Shown: positions 26,332-38,481 of the stretch, one piece after another
Layout of the letters: every line of letters starts with the position of its first letter
How positions within the stretch are numbered: the stretch's first letter is position 1
The notes under the pieces: generated by a model
Told to the model about the DNA's origin: nothing
The model's database searches: none
What the model saw: the letters and a program-made list of their open reading frames with translations, nothing else
DNA from: Rheum nobile
Taxonomy: Eukaryota; Streptophyta; Magnoliopsida; Caryophyllales; Polygonaceae
Assembly (NCBI GenBank): GCA_027886185.1
Contig: WOAB01000124.1
Coordinates: 3,100,001 to 3,164,000, forward strand
DNA: 64,000 bases
Direction of reading: 5' to 3'
Translations under genes and position numbers: made by a program

Positions 26332-28247
26332 TCTTCGAACTCCTCCGTCATTTTAACACGCGACTTCAACGCGTAAAAAGCGCCTACGTCGCCTGCGATC
26401 CGACCAGCCTCGATCCGAGCTTGCTTCACCTTCTCTTCGACACCCGATTGGCTCTCGCCAAGCTCTCTCCGACACGCGTCCAAGGCATCTTGGCAATTCT
26501 TCAACTCCCTGACAAAGCGGCGCTCAGCCTCCCTACAACGGCTCTCAGCTCCTTCCAACTTGGTCTTCAAAGACGCAAGGTCGGACTCTGACCTAGTAGC
26601 CCTATCCTCGGCCTTAGCGACCATTAATTTGACACCAGAATACTCCCCAAGAGGTACTGAAAAGTCTAGAAGAAAACAAAGTCAGTTAAAGTTTCATCCG
26701 GCTGCGAGAAAGAAAAACAAAAAAGACACGTCAAGACGACTTACCCTCCACGCATAACATCTCGCTTCACCAATACAGTCCAGGGGAGAGACGTCATCGA
26801 CTTCAGACTTCAAAGTTGGGTCCTGGGCATGGAAAAGGTCGGCAATCGATCGACCGACCGCGTCGATCTTCTCGACTCCACGAGCAGTCGTCCCCTTCTT
26901 CTTTGGAGTCTCCACCACCTTCACGTCGCCGGAAGAAGCGCCTGCCTTTCTTTTCAAGCCGACTTTGGCCGGGAGCGACGACCTCGCCGGCGTCGATTTA
27001 CTCGACGAGGCTCTGGCCGCCGCCATCCTTTGCTCAATCAGGCCCTTCCCAGACACTCCCTTCAAACGGGCACTCGACCGACCAGCCGAGGACGCTGACA
27101 CGACAAACAATACATGAATCACAAGCAGACGATAAAATAAAAAAGATATACAAGTGTCGCAATCAAAACTCACACTTAACCCAAGAAGATGAAACAGTCG
27201 ACATGACGTCCTGAGTAGTGGGAGAAGTCGACAACAAGTTGACATTTACAAATTTCCGCTCCGACGCAGGGATGCTAAGGATGATCTTCGTCAGGCCTTC
27301 TGACTGATTATTCACCTCCAATTCTTCAGCCTCAGGAACTACAAAAAAGAAAAGTTAAGCAAGGGGTTAAAACACGTAAAGCAGGCAGAGAGAGGTCGAA
27401 CATATACTCTCAACTCGCCACTCCGACAACAAGAACGAACAGTCACCCCCCTTCTCCAGAGACGAACGCTTGACAAAGAAAAACTTCGACCCCCAACCGC
27501 GGTCGTTTACGTCCAAATTGAGCACCAGAGGCTTCCGACCGGGCGAATACGCAACTGGACGCAAGAAGAACTCTTCGACCCCAGCGAGTAGTTGTACCAT
27601 AGGGCGTCGAAGTTAAAATCGGCCCCAGACTGAACATTCAACAAGTCCAGAACCCTAAGAATTCGCCACGCTTGTGGCATGATTTGACACGGCGCAAGCG
27701 CCAGAGTCGCTAAGAAGTCCCTAACAAGGGGGAAGAAAGGAAACTTATGGCCAACCCTAAACGGGTAAGCGTAAAAACAAACCCATCCCTTGTAGCGAGC
27801 GTCGGCCCTCTCGTCCAGATGCGGCAGCCTCGCGACCGTCTCAGGAGGAAAGCCTCCGACTTGGAGGATCTGCTCCAACTCCACCTCCGACAAAGTCCCC
27901 GTCAGAGTGTCTGCCACCTTCAAAATGAAAAGGGGGGGGAACCTCATTCTTGCTCGAGTTCGAGTGAGTAGTAGATGACTCAAAAGACTCGCTGGAGACC
28001 ATTTCCAAAACAGAGAGAGGAGGAAATCGAAGAGCATTTTTTGAAAAACCTAAAGAGACCTACCAGATGAAGTCAAATCGTCAGAAGGCTGATTCGAATT
28101 TATGGAGGGAGACGGCAGGTTGCAGAAACGTCCCATCATGCCGCACGATTACCGCCACATAGCCCTCGTCTGACGTGCCAAAATCGGAAGGTCGAGATCG
28201 TGTGAGGGGAAGTCGTTTGGACTCCACCCTATAGCAGCCTTGAGCCC

Positions 28248-28265
28248 AAAACAACTTGGGGCTAT
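28248..28265 (+). promoter_or_regulatory. Polypurine tract of the Tat element
   Basis: AACAACTTGGGGCTAT lies immediately before the 3' LTR, the usual position and form (TTGGGG) of the plus-strand primer in Tat elements. Confidence 0.7.
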
Positions 28266-28919
28266 TGTTGGGCCCATCATTCTCCAGGAGGATGAAACGA
28301 GCAAGTTGGGCCAAGATCCAAACGGAGTCGAAAGCCAAGAGAAACCAGGAGGAGGCGTCGCACATTCCTCAGACGCGTAGGATCCGACCAATTCTGAAGA
28401 TCTCGCCCAGCAAATTAAATGCTCGAATCGATGGCAACGGCTATGGCATTAAACACAGAGATAATGTTGGCAATCAAGAGCAAATCCCGAAGATCTCGCC
28501 CAGAATTAATAAGAAATATTGCAAACGATGAAGTAACGGACACAAGATGACAATTACCATATATAGATCACGATAAGGCAAGTAATGGACACACGTCTAC
28601 ATCCTGTATTCGAGAACTTGCTCCAAAAAGAACTTGAGAGTGCACCCAGTCTAGCTCAGTCTCCTCGGAATATCGCTCAGTCACCACCGGTCGAGTCACA
28701 GAAACACAGATCGAACAGGATCCGATCTTTTGTCCTCCAAGGATAAGTTGTACTTCGATCTGATTCAATCATCAATAGATCAATAAAATTACTTTGCTAT
28801 TTCGTATCTATTCTTTATTTGTTGATTGTCTGTTTGGTTTGGATTGATTTCTATTACCCGATCGACTCGTTACCCCGTCTAAGGCGATTTAGGTCGTCCG
28901 ATCTTTTCGCCCCAAAATA
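28266..28919 (+). mobile_element. 3' LTR of the Tat element
   Basis: Starts TGTTGGGCCC; ends CCCCAAAATA where the 5' LTR has CCCCAAAACA, so the terminal CA has mutated to TA. Followed directly by the ATACA target duplication at 28920-28924. 654 bp, about 97% identical to the 5' LTR by eye. Confidence 0.93.
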
Positions 28920-29324
28920 ATACACAAGCAAGAGAAAAAAGTCAGAGGAAGATTGTTACCACTTAGAGCCAACCAGACACTGTGTATGGCCGGACAATCA
29001 CGCAAGACATGTAAGCAAGTCTCTGGGTAAGTGCAACGAGGACATGCATATGAAATAGCGAGGTTCCAGTGTTTGCGATTGGAATTGCACAGGAACGCTT
29101 CATGGGCAACAATGTACAAGAATTGACGTACCCATTGTTGTGCAGGCAAGGACCAAATGCGGGGCCATACCGGATCAGCAGAGAGGCTATCATCATGACG
29201 AATGAGTCCAAGAGTAGATTTGGTCGTGAATTCACCCGAGGGAGAACATCCCCAAGTGAAGGTATCAATCGCATCATCCCGATCCAACAGGCGAATGGAA
29301 GCAATCTTCTGGCATAAGTTAGGC
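28920..29324 (-). pseudogene. LINE zinc-binding (zf-RVT) segment
   Basis: The minus-strand frame reads LCQKIASIRLLDRDDAIDTFTWGCSPSGEF, the usual lead-in, then WVRQFLYIVAHEAFLCNSNRKHW and the zinc-binding pattern YACPRCTYPETCLHVLRDC (C..C..H..C). This is the reverse-transcriptase zinc-binding domain of plant LINEs. It is bounded on one side by the Tat element and on the other by the solo LTR at 29325; the connector segment at 34945-35159 continues it upstream. Confidence 0.85.
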
Positions 29325-30658
29325 TGTAACACCCCCAAATATTCTCTTGAAAATGCATTACCGCCAGTGACCTCAGACGTACTGTCCGATGTCACCCAAG
29401 GCTTTTCCAGTTGATATAAATCATTGAACAACAGTTATGATACAAAATACCATAACTTTCATTTAAACCAAAGTCTCAGAATTACAACATAATTCCAAAT
29501 ACATCAGAAATACAGCAGAAGTCTTTACACAAAACATATTTAACACAGCGGAAGTTTTTTAAATAACCAATAAAGGGTCTTGATCGCAATGATCACCCGC
29601 CAAGGATCTTAACCCGAATAAACTTGTCAAAACACCGTTCGCCTCTATAGTCGTTCTAGCCTTCACGGGATGGCAACTTATCTGATGTGCCGAATCGAAC
29701 GGATGACACCAGCCAACCATGCAGAGAACAATTACGGTTGGTTAGTCTAATGAAAGACTACGCAAGGGTACAAAGCAGAGTGGTTCGAAGTAGACGTATT
29801 AGGTTAGACTCATCGTCTCTCGAATAACAGTCGATAGCGATAGTCAACCACCATACTCCTACTAGAATACATGAAAAGACATGATCAAGAGAAGATTCTA
29901 GAGTGTAACACCCCCAAATATTCCCTTGGAAATGTATTACCGCCAGTGACCTCAGACGTCCTGTCCGATGTCACCCAAGGCTTTACCAGTTGATATAAAT
30001 CATCAAACAACAACTATGATACAAAATATCATAACTTTCATTTAAACCAAGGTTTTAGGATTACATCCATGAACCAAATACATCAGAAATACAGCGAAAG
30101 ACTTAATACAAGACATATTTAACACAGCGGAAGACTTTAAATAATCAAAAAAAGGATCTTGATCGCAATGATCACCTGCCAAAGATCTTAACCTGGATAA
30201 ACTTATCAATAACACCGTTTGCCTTCATAGTCGTTCTAGCCTTCACGGGATGGCAACTTATCTGATGTGCCGAATCGAACGGATGACACCAGCCAACCAT
30301 GTAGAGAACAATTACGATTGGTTAGTCTAATGAAAGACTATGCAAGGGTACAAGCAGAGTGGTTCGAGTGATCGTAACCGTTTACTATCACTGTCCCTCG
30401 ACTAATAACCGAAGGAACGATATATAAACTCGGTACTTTCACTGAATGATTTAACAATTAGATATGCACTGAAGAGAAGACTCCAACTGAAATGAGCCTT
30501 ATAGGAAATTATGATGAATGTTTGGGAACATTAAAGTTTCACACAAGATTTTAATTAACCTGATTTACATTAAGACGAGTTTTCCCTAGCTGCGCTACGG
30601 CCTAGCTGCACTACTCGTCTGACGGTATATTAATATATGTGCATCACCGCACTATCTT

Positions 30659-30735
30659 AATCACAACGGCACTTAACTTAATCACAACGGCACTTAACTT
30701 AATCACAACGACACTTAACTTAATCACAGCTACCT
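30659..30735. repeat. 21-bp tandem repeat
   Basis: Unit AATCACAACGGCACTTAACTT, repeated three times almost perfectly, then a partial diverged copy. It lies inside the inner solo LTR and is not seen in the other copies. Confidence 0.85.
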
Positions 30736-31444
30736 TAAAATAGGAGAACACACATTTCTCATTTCCTTAAATGAGAAATCCCGAGCTCACACGTTACTTC
30801 TTATAATCAGACATTAAACCTTAATAACCTCGAATCTTACAACCTCAACTTCCCTAAAGATACTTCTCACAATTCCATTACTCATTAACATCAGAATTGG
30901 CCCTTATGCCAAATTCTAACTTAAAATCCTTTCGATAATGACTTAACCTATTTCTTTACTCGTCTTATAACTTAAATCTTCAAGATTCCTTAACTTTCTC
31001 CAGACATAATCACCACACTCTATGTTCCTCGAAACGGATCACATGAGATATTACTCTTAATTCCTCAAGATATCATTCTGGAAATGATTCACCCTTATCA
31101 ATGCTTATAACACAACTCACCTATGAAAGGTAACTCTCAATCTCTTAGAACATTAACTCCACACATTTATCCTTAATCACTTCATCATATCACAACCTTA
31201 TCTCCATACTGCACATCATGTAATAATTCTTACTGTATCCACTTACCACACTCACATCAACGTTAAGACTTTTAATATTATTAAGAGCAGCTACGAAGCT
31301 TTAAACCTCAGGGTGACAATTATGTCCACCCAATTAGTACAACACCAAAGCTTATTAATTATGTGCTTAACTGCACTTATCTTGTAAATTTACAACACAT
31401 ACACACACGTTATAAGCTTTTAATTATATGTTCTGTCACGCAGG

Positions 31445-31649
31445 ACATCTATCGAAGGAATGAACCTCGTAGAGTCCAAACCTCTACATCTATCGAAGGA
31501 ATGAACCTCGCAGAGTCCAAACCTCTACATCTATCGAAGGAATGAACCTCGTAGAGTCCAAGCCTTTATATCTATCGAAGGAATGAACCTCGCAGAGTTC
31601 AAGCCTTTATATCTATCGAATGAATGAACCTCGCAGAGTCCAAGCCTTT
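31445..31649. repeat. 41-bp tandem repeat, five copies
   Basis: Five consecutive 41-bp units built on ATCTATCGAAGGAATGAACC and CTCGYAGAGTYCAARCC, differing by a few substitutions. A single related unit, ATATCGAAGGGAATCC, is found in the outer LTR at 33474, so the array likely grew from one ancestral unit. Confidence 0.9.
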
Positions 31650-34600
31650 ATATCCCTAGGGTCTTGATCGCCCTTTTCACCAAGTTATAAAGAAACGAAT
31701 GGACCTCGCATAGTCCAAGTGTTCCTACGAATACTCGTGCTAACTAACAGTTCAACACAGTAATTATTCACATCAAAGTCGTCCTGACAATCAACTTAAA
31801 CACAGATACAATAGAAACGACTAATCCTTACCTGGACTTAGCTTTCCTGTAAAACCACGTGATATTCTAGCATTAAAGTTAACATTAAATTCACAACAAT
31901 ACCATCACGGTAATTAACACACAATACTCGTGCTAACTAAACAGTTCAACACAGTAATAATCCATATTAAGGCCCTTCAGACAACATATATCTATAATAG
32001 CGTTGATTCTAACAGAAATACAACCTATTATAATATCAGATTTTTAATTAAGTTATTTATGAAATTAGTTCCCAAACAACAGTTCACTCCAATTTAATTA
32101 ACAATTAAACAATTGATAATTAATGAAACATGGAATGATTAAGCAAGAGCAAACCGCCACTTGCTTGGAGTAGATTCGGCGATGAATCTAGACGAGACGA
32201 CTACTGATTATATCCTTTCCGAGGATATGGCCTAAGCTTCAGATAACCCCAACTGATTACGAGTCCACACGCAATTTAGCAGATCACGTTCTAACGCTCG
32301 AATAATTTCGGGTCAAAACTGGACTGGAAGCTTAATGGGCCTTCGGCCCAACAGAACAAAACAACAGGGGGGACCCACTTGGGTATTGTTCCTTCGTCTT
32401 CTTCACCAATTCGAACCAAACAAAGGAGCAACATGGGGGGTTCTTGCCGGGCTTTCTCGCTGACGCCGGGGAGGAAGACAACGCCGGCGGGGAAGAGCAC
32501 CACGACACCAGCAGCACACCTATGCAACGACAAGGAGGAGGAGTAGCGGCGGTGCTCCAACACAGCAGCTTGGCGAGCACACCGGCGAACTCGAGCAACA
32601 GCTCCCGATGAACCGCAGCAGCTCCGGCGAACTCGAGCAAGGCCGGCGATGACGGCGATGGCGAGCTCGGTGGGAGAGACAAAGCACAGAGGCGAACAGG
32701 GGTCGGAGCAGGGGAGAGATGAGTGAGGTGTGGTGATGATGCACCCATCGAGCTCCATATATATCTCATGGAGGGTCTCCTTCGACCATAAAAAAATGAG
32801 AGGCTCACCAGAGGCCAAGGAGGAAGTGGCCAGAAATGATGCCACATGATTCCAGTGAAATGATGCCACGTGAAACTTCCCCAACCACATAACTTTTGGG
32901 AAAAAGTTTGGTATGAGTTTTAAACCCCGGAAATTATATGTTTGTACCCAAACAAATATTCTAAGTCCCGAAAATACATCGAATGTATTTTATACCACTC
33001 AAGGAATTATTACGGAGATCAAGGATTTTACAGAAAATCCAAACTCCACTGAAAGCGAAAAATTATTGAACGAAGGATGGCAAAAATTACCCAATTATCC
33101 TTACTAAAAATTGAGGGATATTACATTGAGACCGAGTCTCACAGCAATCAATCTCAAAAGAAGACTCTAACGAAATGAGTCTTATCGAAAACATGACAAA
33201 TGTTGGGGAACATAAATAATCACACAAGCGTTCAAAAACGACTTGATGTTTCGATTCACGACCAACCTCACCGCTCAAAGCGAATCCATATTGAAAAGAT
33301 AACGTTACTCTGATCAAAGTCAAGACGAGATTTCCTAGCTGCACTATTGCCTAGCTGCACTACTCGCCCAAGGGTATATTAATTATGTGCGACAACGGCA
33401 CTTATCTCATTAAATTCCAAAACACACATCACATTATAAGCTTTTAGATATATGTTTCTCCATGAGGGACATATATCGAAGGGAATCCTTCCCAAGGTTT
33501 GTGACACTAGCTAAGTGCACCACCTCTATACTCGGATAGAGGACGATCATGATCTGCCAGTTGGTGTCAGGGTCTCCGATGCCCTCTCAACCAATAATTA
33601 TCAAGAAACGACAGGACCCCAGGGTCTCAGTAACGTTCCTACGAATACTCGTGCTAACTAAACAGTTCAACACAGCAATAATCCATAACACAACCATCAT
33701 GGCCAACATGAAAAACATATATCTATACTAGCGTTGTTCTAACGGATATACAACCTAGTATAATATCATGTTTTAATCATATATATATAATAGCGTTGTT
33801 CTAACAGATATATAATCTATTATAATATCTCCTTTTAACCATATTATTTAACAAAACTGTTCCCAACGCAAACAGTAAATCATCCCAAATTAATTAACAA
33901 CTAAACAATTGATAATTAATTGAAATATGGAATGATGAGCAAGAGCGAACCGTCACTTGCCTTAGATCCGCGGAAGCTTAAAGACGACGATGGGATTTCC
34001 GGGCTCGAAACAGGGACAGATCTGGCAACACAGATTCCTTCGGATCGACCCATAAAGAAATCCTAAGTTAGATTCAATATCCACGTATATGAATCTAAAA
34101 GAATACGAAAAGAATCGAGGGATTCAAGCCTCGCCCAAGACCACACACCCAAGAACACACACTCGGACAAGGCTCGCCGCGTGTGCGGTGGAGCTCTTAC
34201 CGCGGGGTGCGGTGGTGTTACAGTGGCAAGCTCGCGACAGTGATTTAATGGAGAAAACTCACCCAATCACTTCGTTCGACTTTGATTCGTTCTTGGTTTG
34301 ATCTCCCAACACCTTAGGCCTTTGAATACCACTTAGGAGTACCTTTTTATCACTCAAAGATATCTCGATCACCTTCTCACACCAAGCTCAAAAGCTTGAA
34401 CAACAATGGAGAAATTCAGAGGAGAAAACAGAGGAGGAAGGTGAAGTGCCCTTTGACTTCTGAATTCAACCCCCTTTTATATCTCATCAGTGAGCTTCCT
34501 CAGAGGGGACAAGCAAGGAGACCAGCTGGGAACAAGGGAACAACAAGTGAAGCAACTTGCTCGGCCAAGGATAAGATTTTCAGAAATCTTATCGCGACGA

Positions 34601-34944
34601 AGATGGCTTGCACCGCGGGGTGCGGTGGCGACTCTGACCGCCTCACAGATCGGCCTTCACCGCGGGTGCGGCCACTTGACCGCGGGGTGCGGTCAAGGCC
34701 ATTCTTCACCCTTTTGTCCGATTTAAATCTTGGGTTAATCTTCTTAACCCCGGGTTAAATATATTCGTACACGAACGACTATTTAACCTTGAACATACGT
34801 CAACTGTATTTTATATTACTCGGAAAAAATATTACAGAGATCAAACATATTACCGAATGTCTGAACTTCTCTGAAATTAATCCGACTTGTAATACGGGAG
34901 TTGGAAAAATTCCAAAATATCCTTATAAAATGAGGGATATTACA

Positions 34945-35159
34945 TAGGCGGGCGGAAATCAGCAAAAAGGGACCAATTCCACCCAGAGTCAGTCCAAAAC
35001 TCCGCAACAGTAGCTCCCACTAAATCATCTGGTATCGGACTAGTCACATGATGAATAAGTGGATCAGCAAGAATCCAAGGATAATCCCAGAAGAGAGTTT
35101 TCCTCCCGTTGCCCACAGTAATCTTTAGTCCCTTGGTAAGAACATCGGATCCATGAATC
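34945..35159 (-). pseudogene. LINE connector segment between RT and zinc-binding domain
   Basis: The minus strand reads DVLTKGLKITVGNGRKTLFW then DYPWILADPLIHHV, the conserved GDG/NGRKTxFWxDxW region that follows RT in plant LINEs. It continues upstream into the RT segment after the hAT MITE and downstream into the zinc-binding segment after the solo LTR pair. Confidence 0.8.
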
Positions 35160-35508
35160 TAGGGGTGTTCATCCGGTTCGGATCAGATTTTTTCAAAAGT
35201 CTGGACCGGAGACTGGACCGGTTCCTTATTTAAAAAAATAATAATTAATTCTTATTTAAAATCTAAAAAAATATCTAAAGAATATTTATACTCCTAACTT
35301 ATTAAATTAAGAAAAATATCTATAAAAAAGCATATAAACTCCTTATTTTATTTTATTTAAAAAAAAACCGGTCCACTGGTTCGGACCGGTTTTTTTCCGG
35401 GTTCGGACCGGACCGAACCCGGATTAAGGGGAAAACCTGGACCGGAGACCGGACCGTAATTTCACCGGTCCGGTCTTTTCCGGTCCGGTCCCATTTTGAA
35501 CACCCCTA
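35160..35508. mobile_element. hAT MITE, CCGGTCCGGTCC-rich
   Basis: 349 bp with perfect 11-bp inverted ends (TAGGGGTGTTC..GAACACCCCTA) and a perfect 8-bp duplication CATGAATC (35152-35159 and 35509-35516), the hallmark of hAT transposition. Subterminal regions are packed with CCGGTCC and its complement, likely transposase-binding repeats; the centre is A/T-rich. No coding capacity. A relative lies at 61880-62342. Confidence 0.93.
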
Positions 35509-35516
35509 CATGAATC

Positions 35517-37049
35517 ACCCCTTTCCATAAGTGGGAGCAGCGGTCAATCCGATTGAACATGTCGATATCCAATCTACCATGACAATACTTTCCATGAAGG
35601 ACACGTCCCCATAAAGAATCAAGCTCTTGAAGGAGACGCCAACTGAGTTTTCCAAGAATGGCGGCATTGGATTGGCGCATCGATCGTAACCCAAGACCAC
35701 CAAAATGCTTAGGCCGAGCAATCGTCTCCCAAGCCAACAAATGAACTTTACGCTTTTCGGATGTAGAGCACCAAATAAAGCCTCGAATCTGCTTGTCAAG
35801 ATCATCACAAATAGAACGAGGCACCATTGTTGAATGCATGACATAGACTGGAAGGCTCGAAAGAACCGAGTTTGCTAGTGCGACCCGACCTGCAAGAGAC
35901 AAGGACTTGGATTGCCATCCCCGCAATCTTGAAGATACCCGATCCAAGAGAAAGGAATACCTCTCCTTGGTCATTCTCCCGTAAGCAATAGGAACTCCAA
36001 GATAAGAGCCAAAGTCGGTGACTACAGGAATGGACAACTTGGATCATATGGACTGTTTGATACACGATCGGACCTTGGGTGAGAAAATCATGCTACTCTT
36101 GGAATAATTGACTTGTTCCCCCGAGTGTAAACAAAATCTGTTCAAACACTCCTGAATAATATCAGCCTGATCAGGAAGAGCCTCCACAAATAAAATGAGG
36201 TCGTTTGCAAAGAATAGATGAGAGAGTTGAATCCCGCCAAGAGAGATAGGACGCCAACGGCCCTCACTGACAGCAGCTTGGATAATATGCGAGAGAAACT
36301 CCATACACAAAACAAAGAGGTAAGGAGATAAAGGGTCACCCTGCCGAACTCCTCGTGAAGGTGTAAAGGAGCCAGACTTAGAACCATTCCAAAGAAGCTG
36401 CATCTCACCACTGGACTGACACTTCATAATTATCTCAATCAAATGGGCATGCAGTTGTGCCTGTGTGAGCATATGTTGAAGGAACGACCACTGGATGCGG
36501 TCACAAGCCTTCGCGAGATCAATCTTGAGGAACATCCAATGAGTCGAACCCTGAGCCGCAGTCATAGAGTGAAGAACCTCCTGCACTACCACGACGTTAT
36601 CAATAATCTGGCGGCCAGGAATAAAACTTGCCTGAGCTAGCGAGACCAATAATGGTAAGACAGGCTTGAGTCGATTGACAAGCATCTTAGTAGCTATTTT
36701 GAACGCAACATTCAGCAGAGAGATGGGACGGAAATGAGCAGGTATTTCCGGAGAGGAGAGCTTCAATATGAGGACCATGAGCACATCATTCATACCAGCA
36801 GGTAGTATACCATCATTGACAAGCCTCAAAACAGTTTTAGATACATCAGAACCCACCACCGACCAGTTCTGCTGGTAAAACACCGCGGGAAAACCATCCG
36901 AACCTGGAGCCTTGTATTGCCCCATAAGCTTGAGTGCATCCCAAACCTCCGACTCCGAGAAAGGTTGGACCAAAGAATCCAGAACATCAGAGTTCAATGG
37001 GGGAAAGGACGTGTTAAGATGGGGGAGACCAACAGTAGAAGAAGTCACA
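35517..37049 (-). pseudogene. LINE reverse transcriptase
   Basis: A frame of 334 codons (37048-36044) holds most RT blocks: YKAPGSDGFPAVFYQ, RPISLLNVAFKIATKMLVNR, FIPGRQIIDNV, LKIDLAKACDRIQW (first catalytic aspartate) and SRGVRQGDPLSPYLF. The active-site FADD reads FAND (codon AAC at 36203-36205), losing the first aspartate of the pair. A stop near 36044 and a frameshift lead to the thumb region at 35517-36037 (LGVPIAYGRMTKERY.., LRGWQSKSLSLAGR). It is bounded by the TRIM at 37050 and the MITE at 35508. It is inactive by both frame and active site. Confidence 0.9.
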
Positions 37050-38481
37050 TGTTAAAGTATGTGGGCCGGTTAGGGGAGAGGCGTGTACGTCCGTACACAA
37101 GCCCATCATATAAGCCCATGGGGTCAGGGCCGGTCCTAATACTTAGTAGGCCCTGGGCAAAACAAAATTTAGGACCCCTAACATATAATTTTAACTTATG
37201 AAAATACTTGGGGTTAATTGAAAAAAAAATGAGATTTTTTAATTAATATTAGTAAGAACTATCATATTATAGATACAAATAAGGAAATATAGTGTAATTT
37301 TTAAAAATTAAATTGAAAATTTTATTTAGAAAATGTTGGGTAAAAATAGTGAGACATATGTATAAATATACCAACTGGTTCATATCAAATAAATATCACG
37401 AGTTAAAATCATGAAAAAACATTGAGTATATGCATTTTCAATTCACAATTAGTATAAAAAATGATTACTAAAATAAATTAAATAAACATAGAATATTGAT
37501 GGTTAATAACGATGGTAAATGAGACCGAACCTCGCCATTATAGTGATCATTTAAATAGTGCGGGAAGCTAAACACTAAACAAGAACAAACTAATGAAAGA
37601 GAGATAACTAGAGATAATTATGCATGATTTGGTTATACAAACGTCCTTTAGTTGCCAGTATAGTACTCCATACTATAGTATTCATTACTATAATATAGTC
37701 AGTTAATTGTGCCTTCTATCTCTCTTAAGTGCGATGTTACAATATTTACCCCTCCCAAATTCCAATTTGTATGTTGTTAAAAATATTTTATATTTAAAGG
37801 GTGGGTCTTCTTGTAATTTTGGCCAGAAAATTTTCCCAAAAAATAGTCAGAATTGTTGTTCAAACTCGGGATCAAATGAAATATTGAAAATCTAGATTTT
37901 AATAAATAAAAAATGAAAGGCCTATTTACCACCAGACCAAAAAGGCTTTGTAAGAATTATAACAAGTATTATATATTAATGGGCCCTTTACTAGTTGGGG
38001 CCCTAGGCCACTGCCCAACCCCAACAACCCAAAAGGTCGGGCCTGTATGGGGTTCCATACTAAAATCAATTGGCAATAGGAGGAGTAGTCCATGGTATTA
38101 TATAGTAGTCTTGTTTTTTTTTTTTTTTCGATGTGAGATTCTTCCATCTTATCTTCCACACGCCCCCTCAAGTGGCTACTAGCCTGGCCCAGTTGGCACT
38201 TGACATCATGCCTTAAGGCCGACAAGCCCGATAGTGTCTTAAGGCCGACAAGCCCAATCAACCAAGAGTCCAAACTCAGACCGAACCGCTCTGATACCAT
38301 GTTAAAGTCTGTGGGCCAGTTAGGGAAGAAGCGTGTACGTCCGTACACAAGCTCATCATATAAGCCCATGGGGTTCCATCCTAAAACCAATTGGCAATAG
38401 GAGGAGTAGTCCATGGTATTATATAGTGGTCTTGATTTTTTTATATTTCCGATGTGGGATTCTCCCATCTTATCTTCCACA
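37050..38481 (-). mobile_element. TRIM element with hAT insertion in one LTR
   Basis: Two 182-bp LTRs (37050-37124 plus 38054-38160; and 38300-38481) run TGTTAAAG..TCTTCCACA on the plus strand. On the minus strand the 5' LTR is followed by TGGTATCAGAGC (38287-38298), the initiator-tRNA-Met primer site used by many plant retrotransposons, and the 3' LTR is preceded by a purine tract (CTTGAGGGGGCG). Only about 139 bp lie between the LTRs, with no coding. Flanks TCACA and TCACC are a 4-of-5 target duplication. It lies in the LINE between endonuclease linker and RT. Confidence 0.88.
37125..38045. mobile_element. Non-autonomous hAT-like element inside TRIM LTR
   Basis: 921 bp, starting CAGGGCCGGTCC and ending GGTCGGGCCTG, imperfect inverted ends of hAT type. 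Flanked by CATGGGGT (37117-37124) and TATGGGGT (38046-38053), an 8-bp duplication with one mismatch. Removing it gives a TRIM LTR of exactly the same length (182 bp) as its partner, which confirms the boundaries. No transposase seen; interior A/T-rich. Confidence 0.87.

Larger units (their letters stand above)
29904..33125. mobile_element. Solo LTR, TGTAACACCCC family, copy 4 (inner)
   Basis: Starts TGTAACACCCCCAAAT and ends GAGGGATATTACA, flanked by TAGAG (29899-29903) and TTGAG (33126-33130), a 5-bp duplication with one mismatch. It is 3222 bp, longer than its relatives because of two tandem arrays (30659-30735, 31445-31649) and extra sequence at about 30740-31260. Its first 400 bp are very similar to the outer copy, so both belong to one subfamily. 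Confidence 0.82.
29325..34944. mobile_element. Solo LTR, TGTAACACCCC family, copy 3 (outer, split)
   Basis: Starts TGTAACACCCCCAAAT and ends GAGGGATATTACA, flanked by perfect TAGGC duplications (29320-29324 and 34945-34949). The span is 5620 bp but contains another copy of the same family (29904-33125); without it the LTR is about 2.39 kb, matching copies 1 and 2. It lies in the LINE between connector and zinc-binding domain. CCGCGGGGTGCGG motifs occur at 34199-34211 and 34608-34700. The frames 34396-34758 and its neighbours have no recognisable product. Confidence 0.88.

Noticed and set aside
28081..28391. Frames upstream of the antisense gene
   Set aside because: They cross the 3' LTR boundary and polypurine tract; no protein similarity, and the better start for the antisense gene is the ATG at 28002.
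31445..31649. CRISPR-like regular repeats
   Set aside because: The 41-bp units are directly adjacent with no spacers, inside a plant LTR.
32291..32890. Overlapping 171- and 199-codon frames on the minus strand
   Set aside because: Inside the inner solo LTR; two overlapping frames of similar length with Arg/Ser/Pro bias indicate GC-driven chance.
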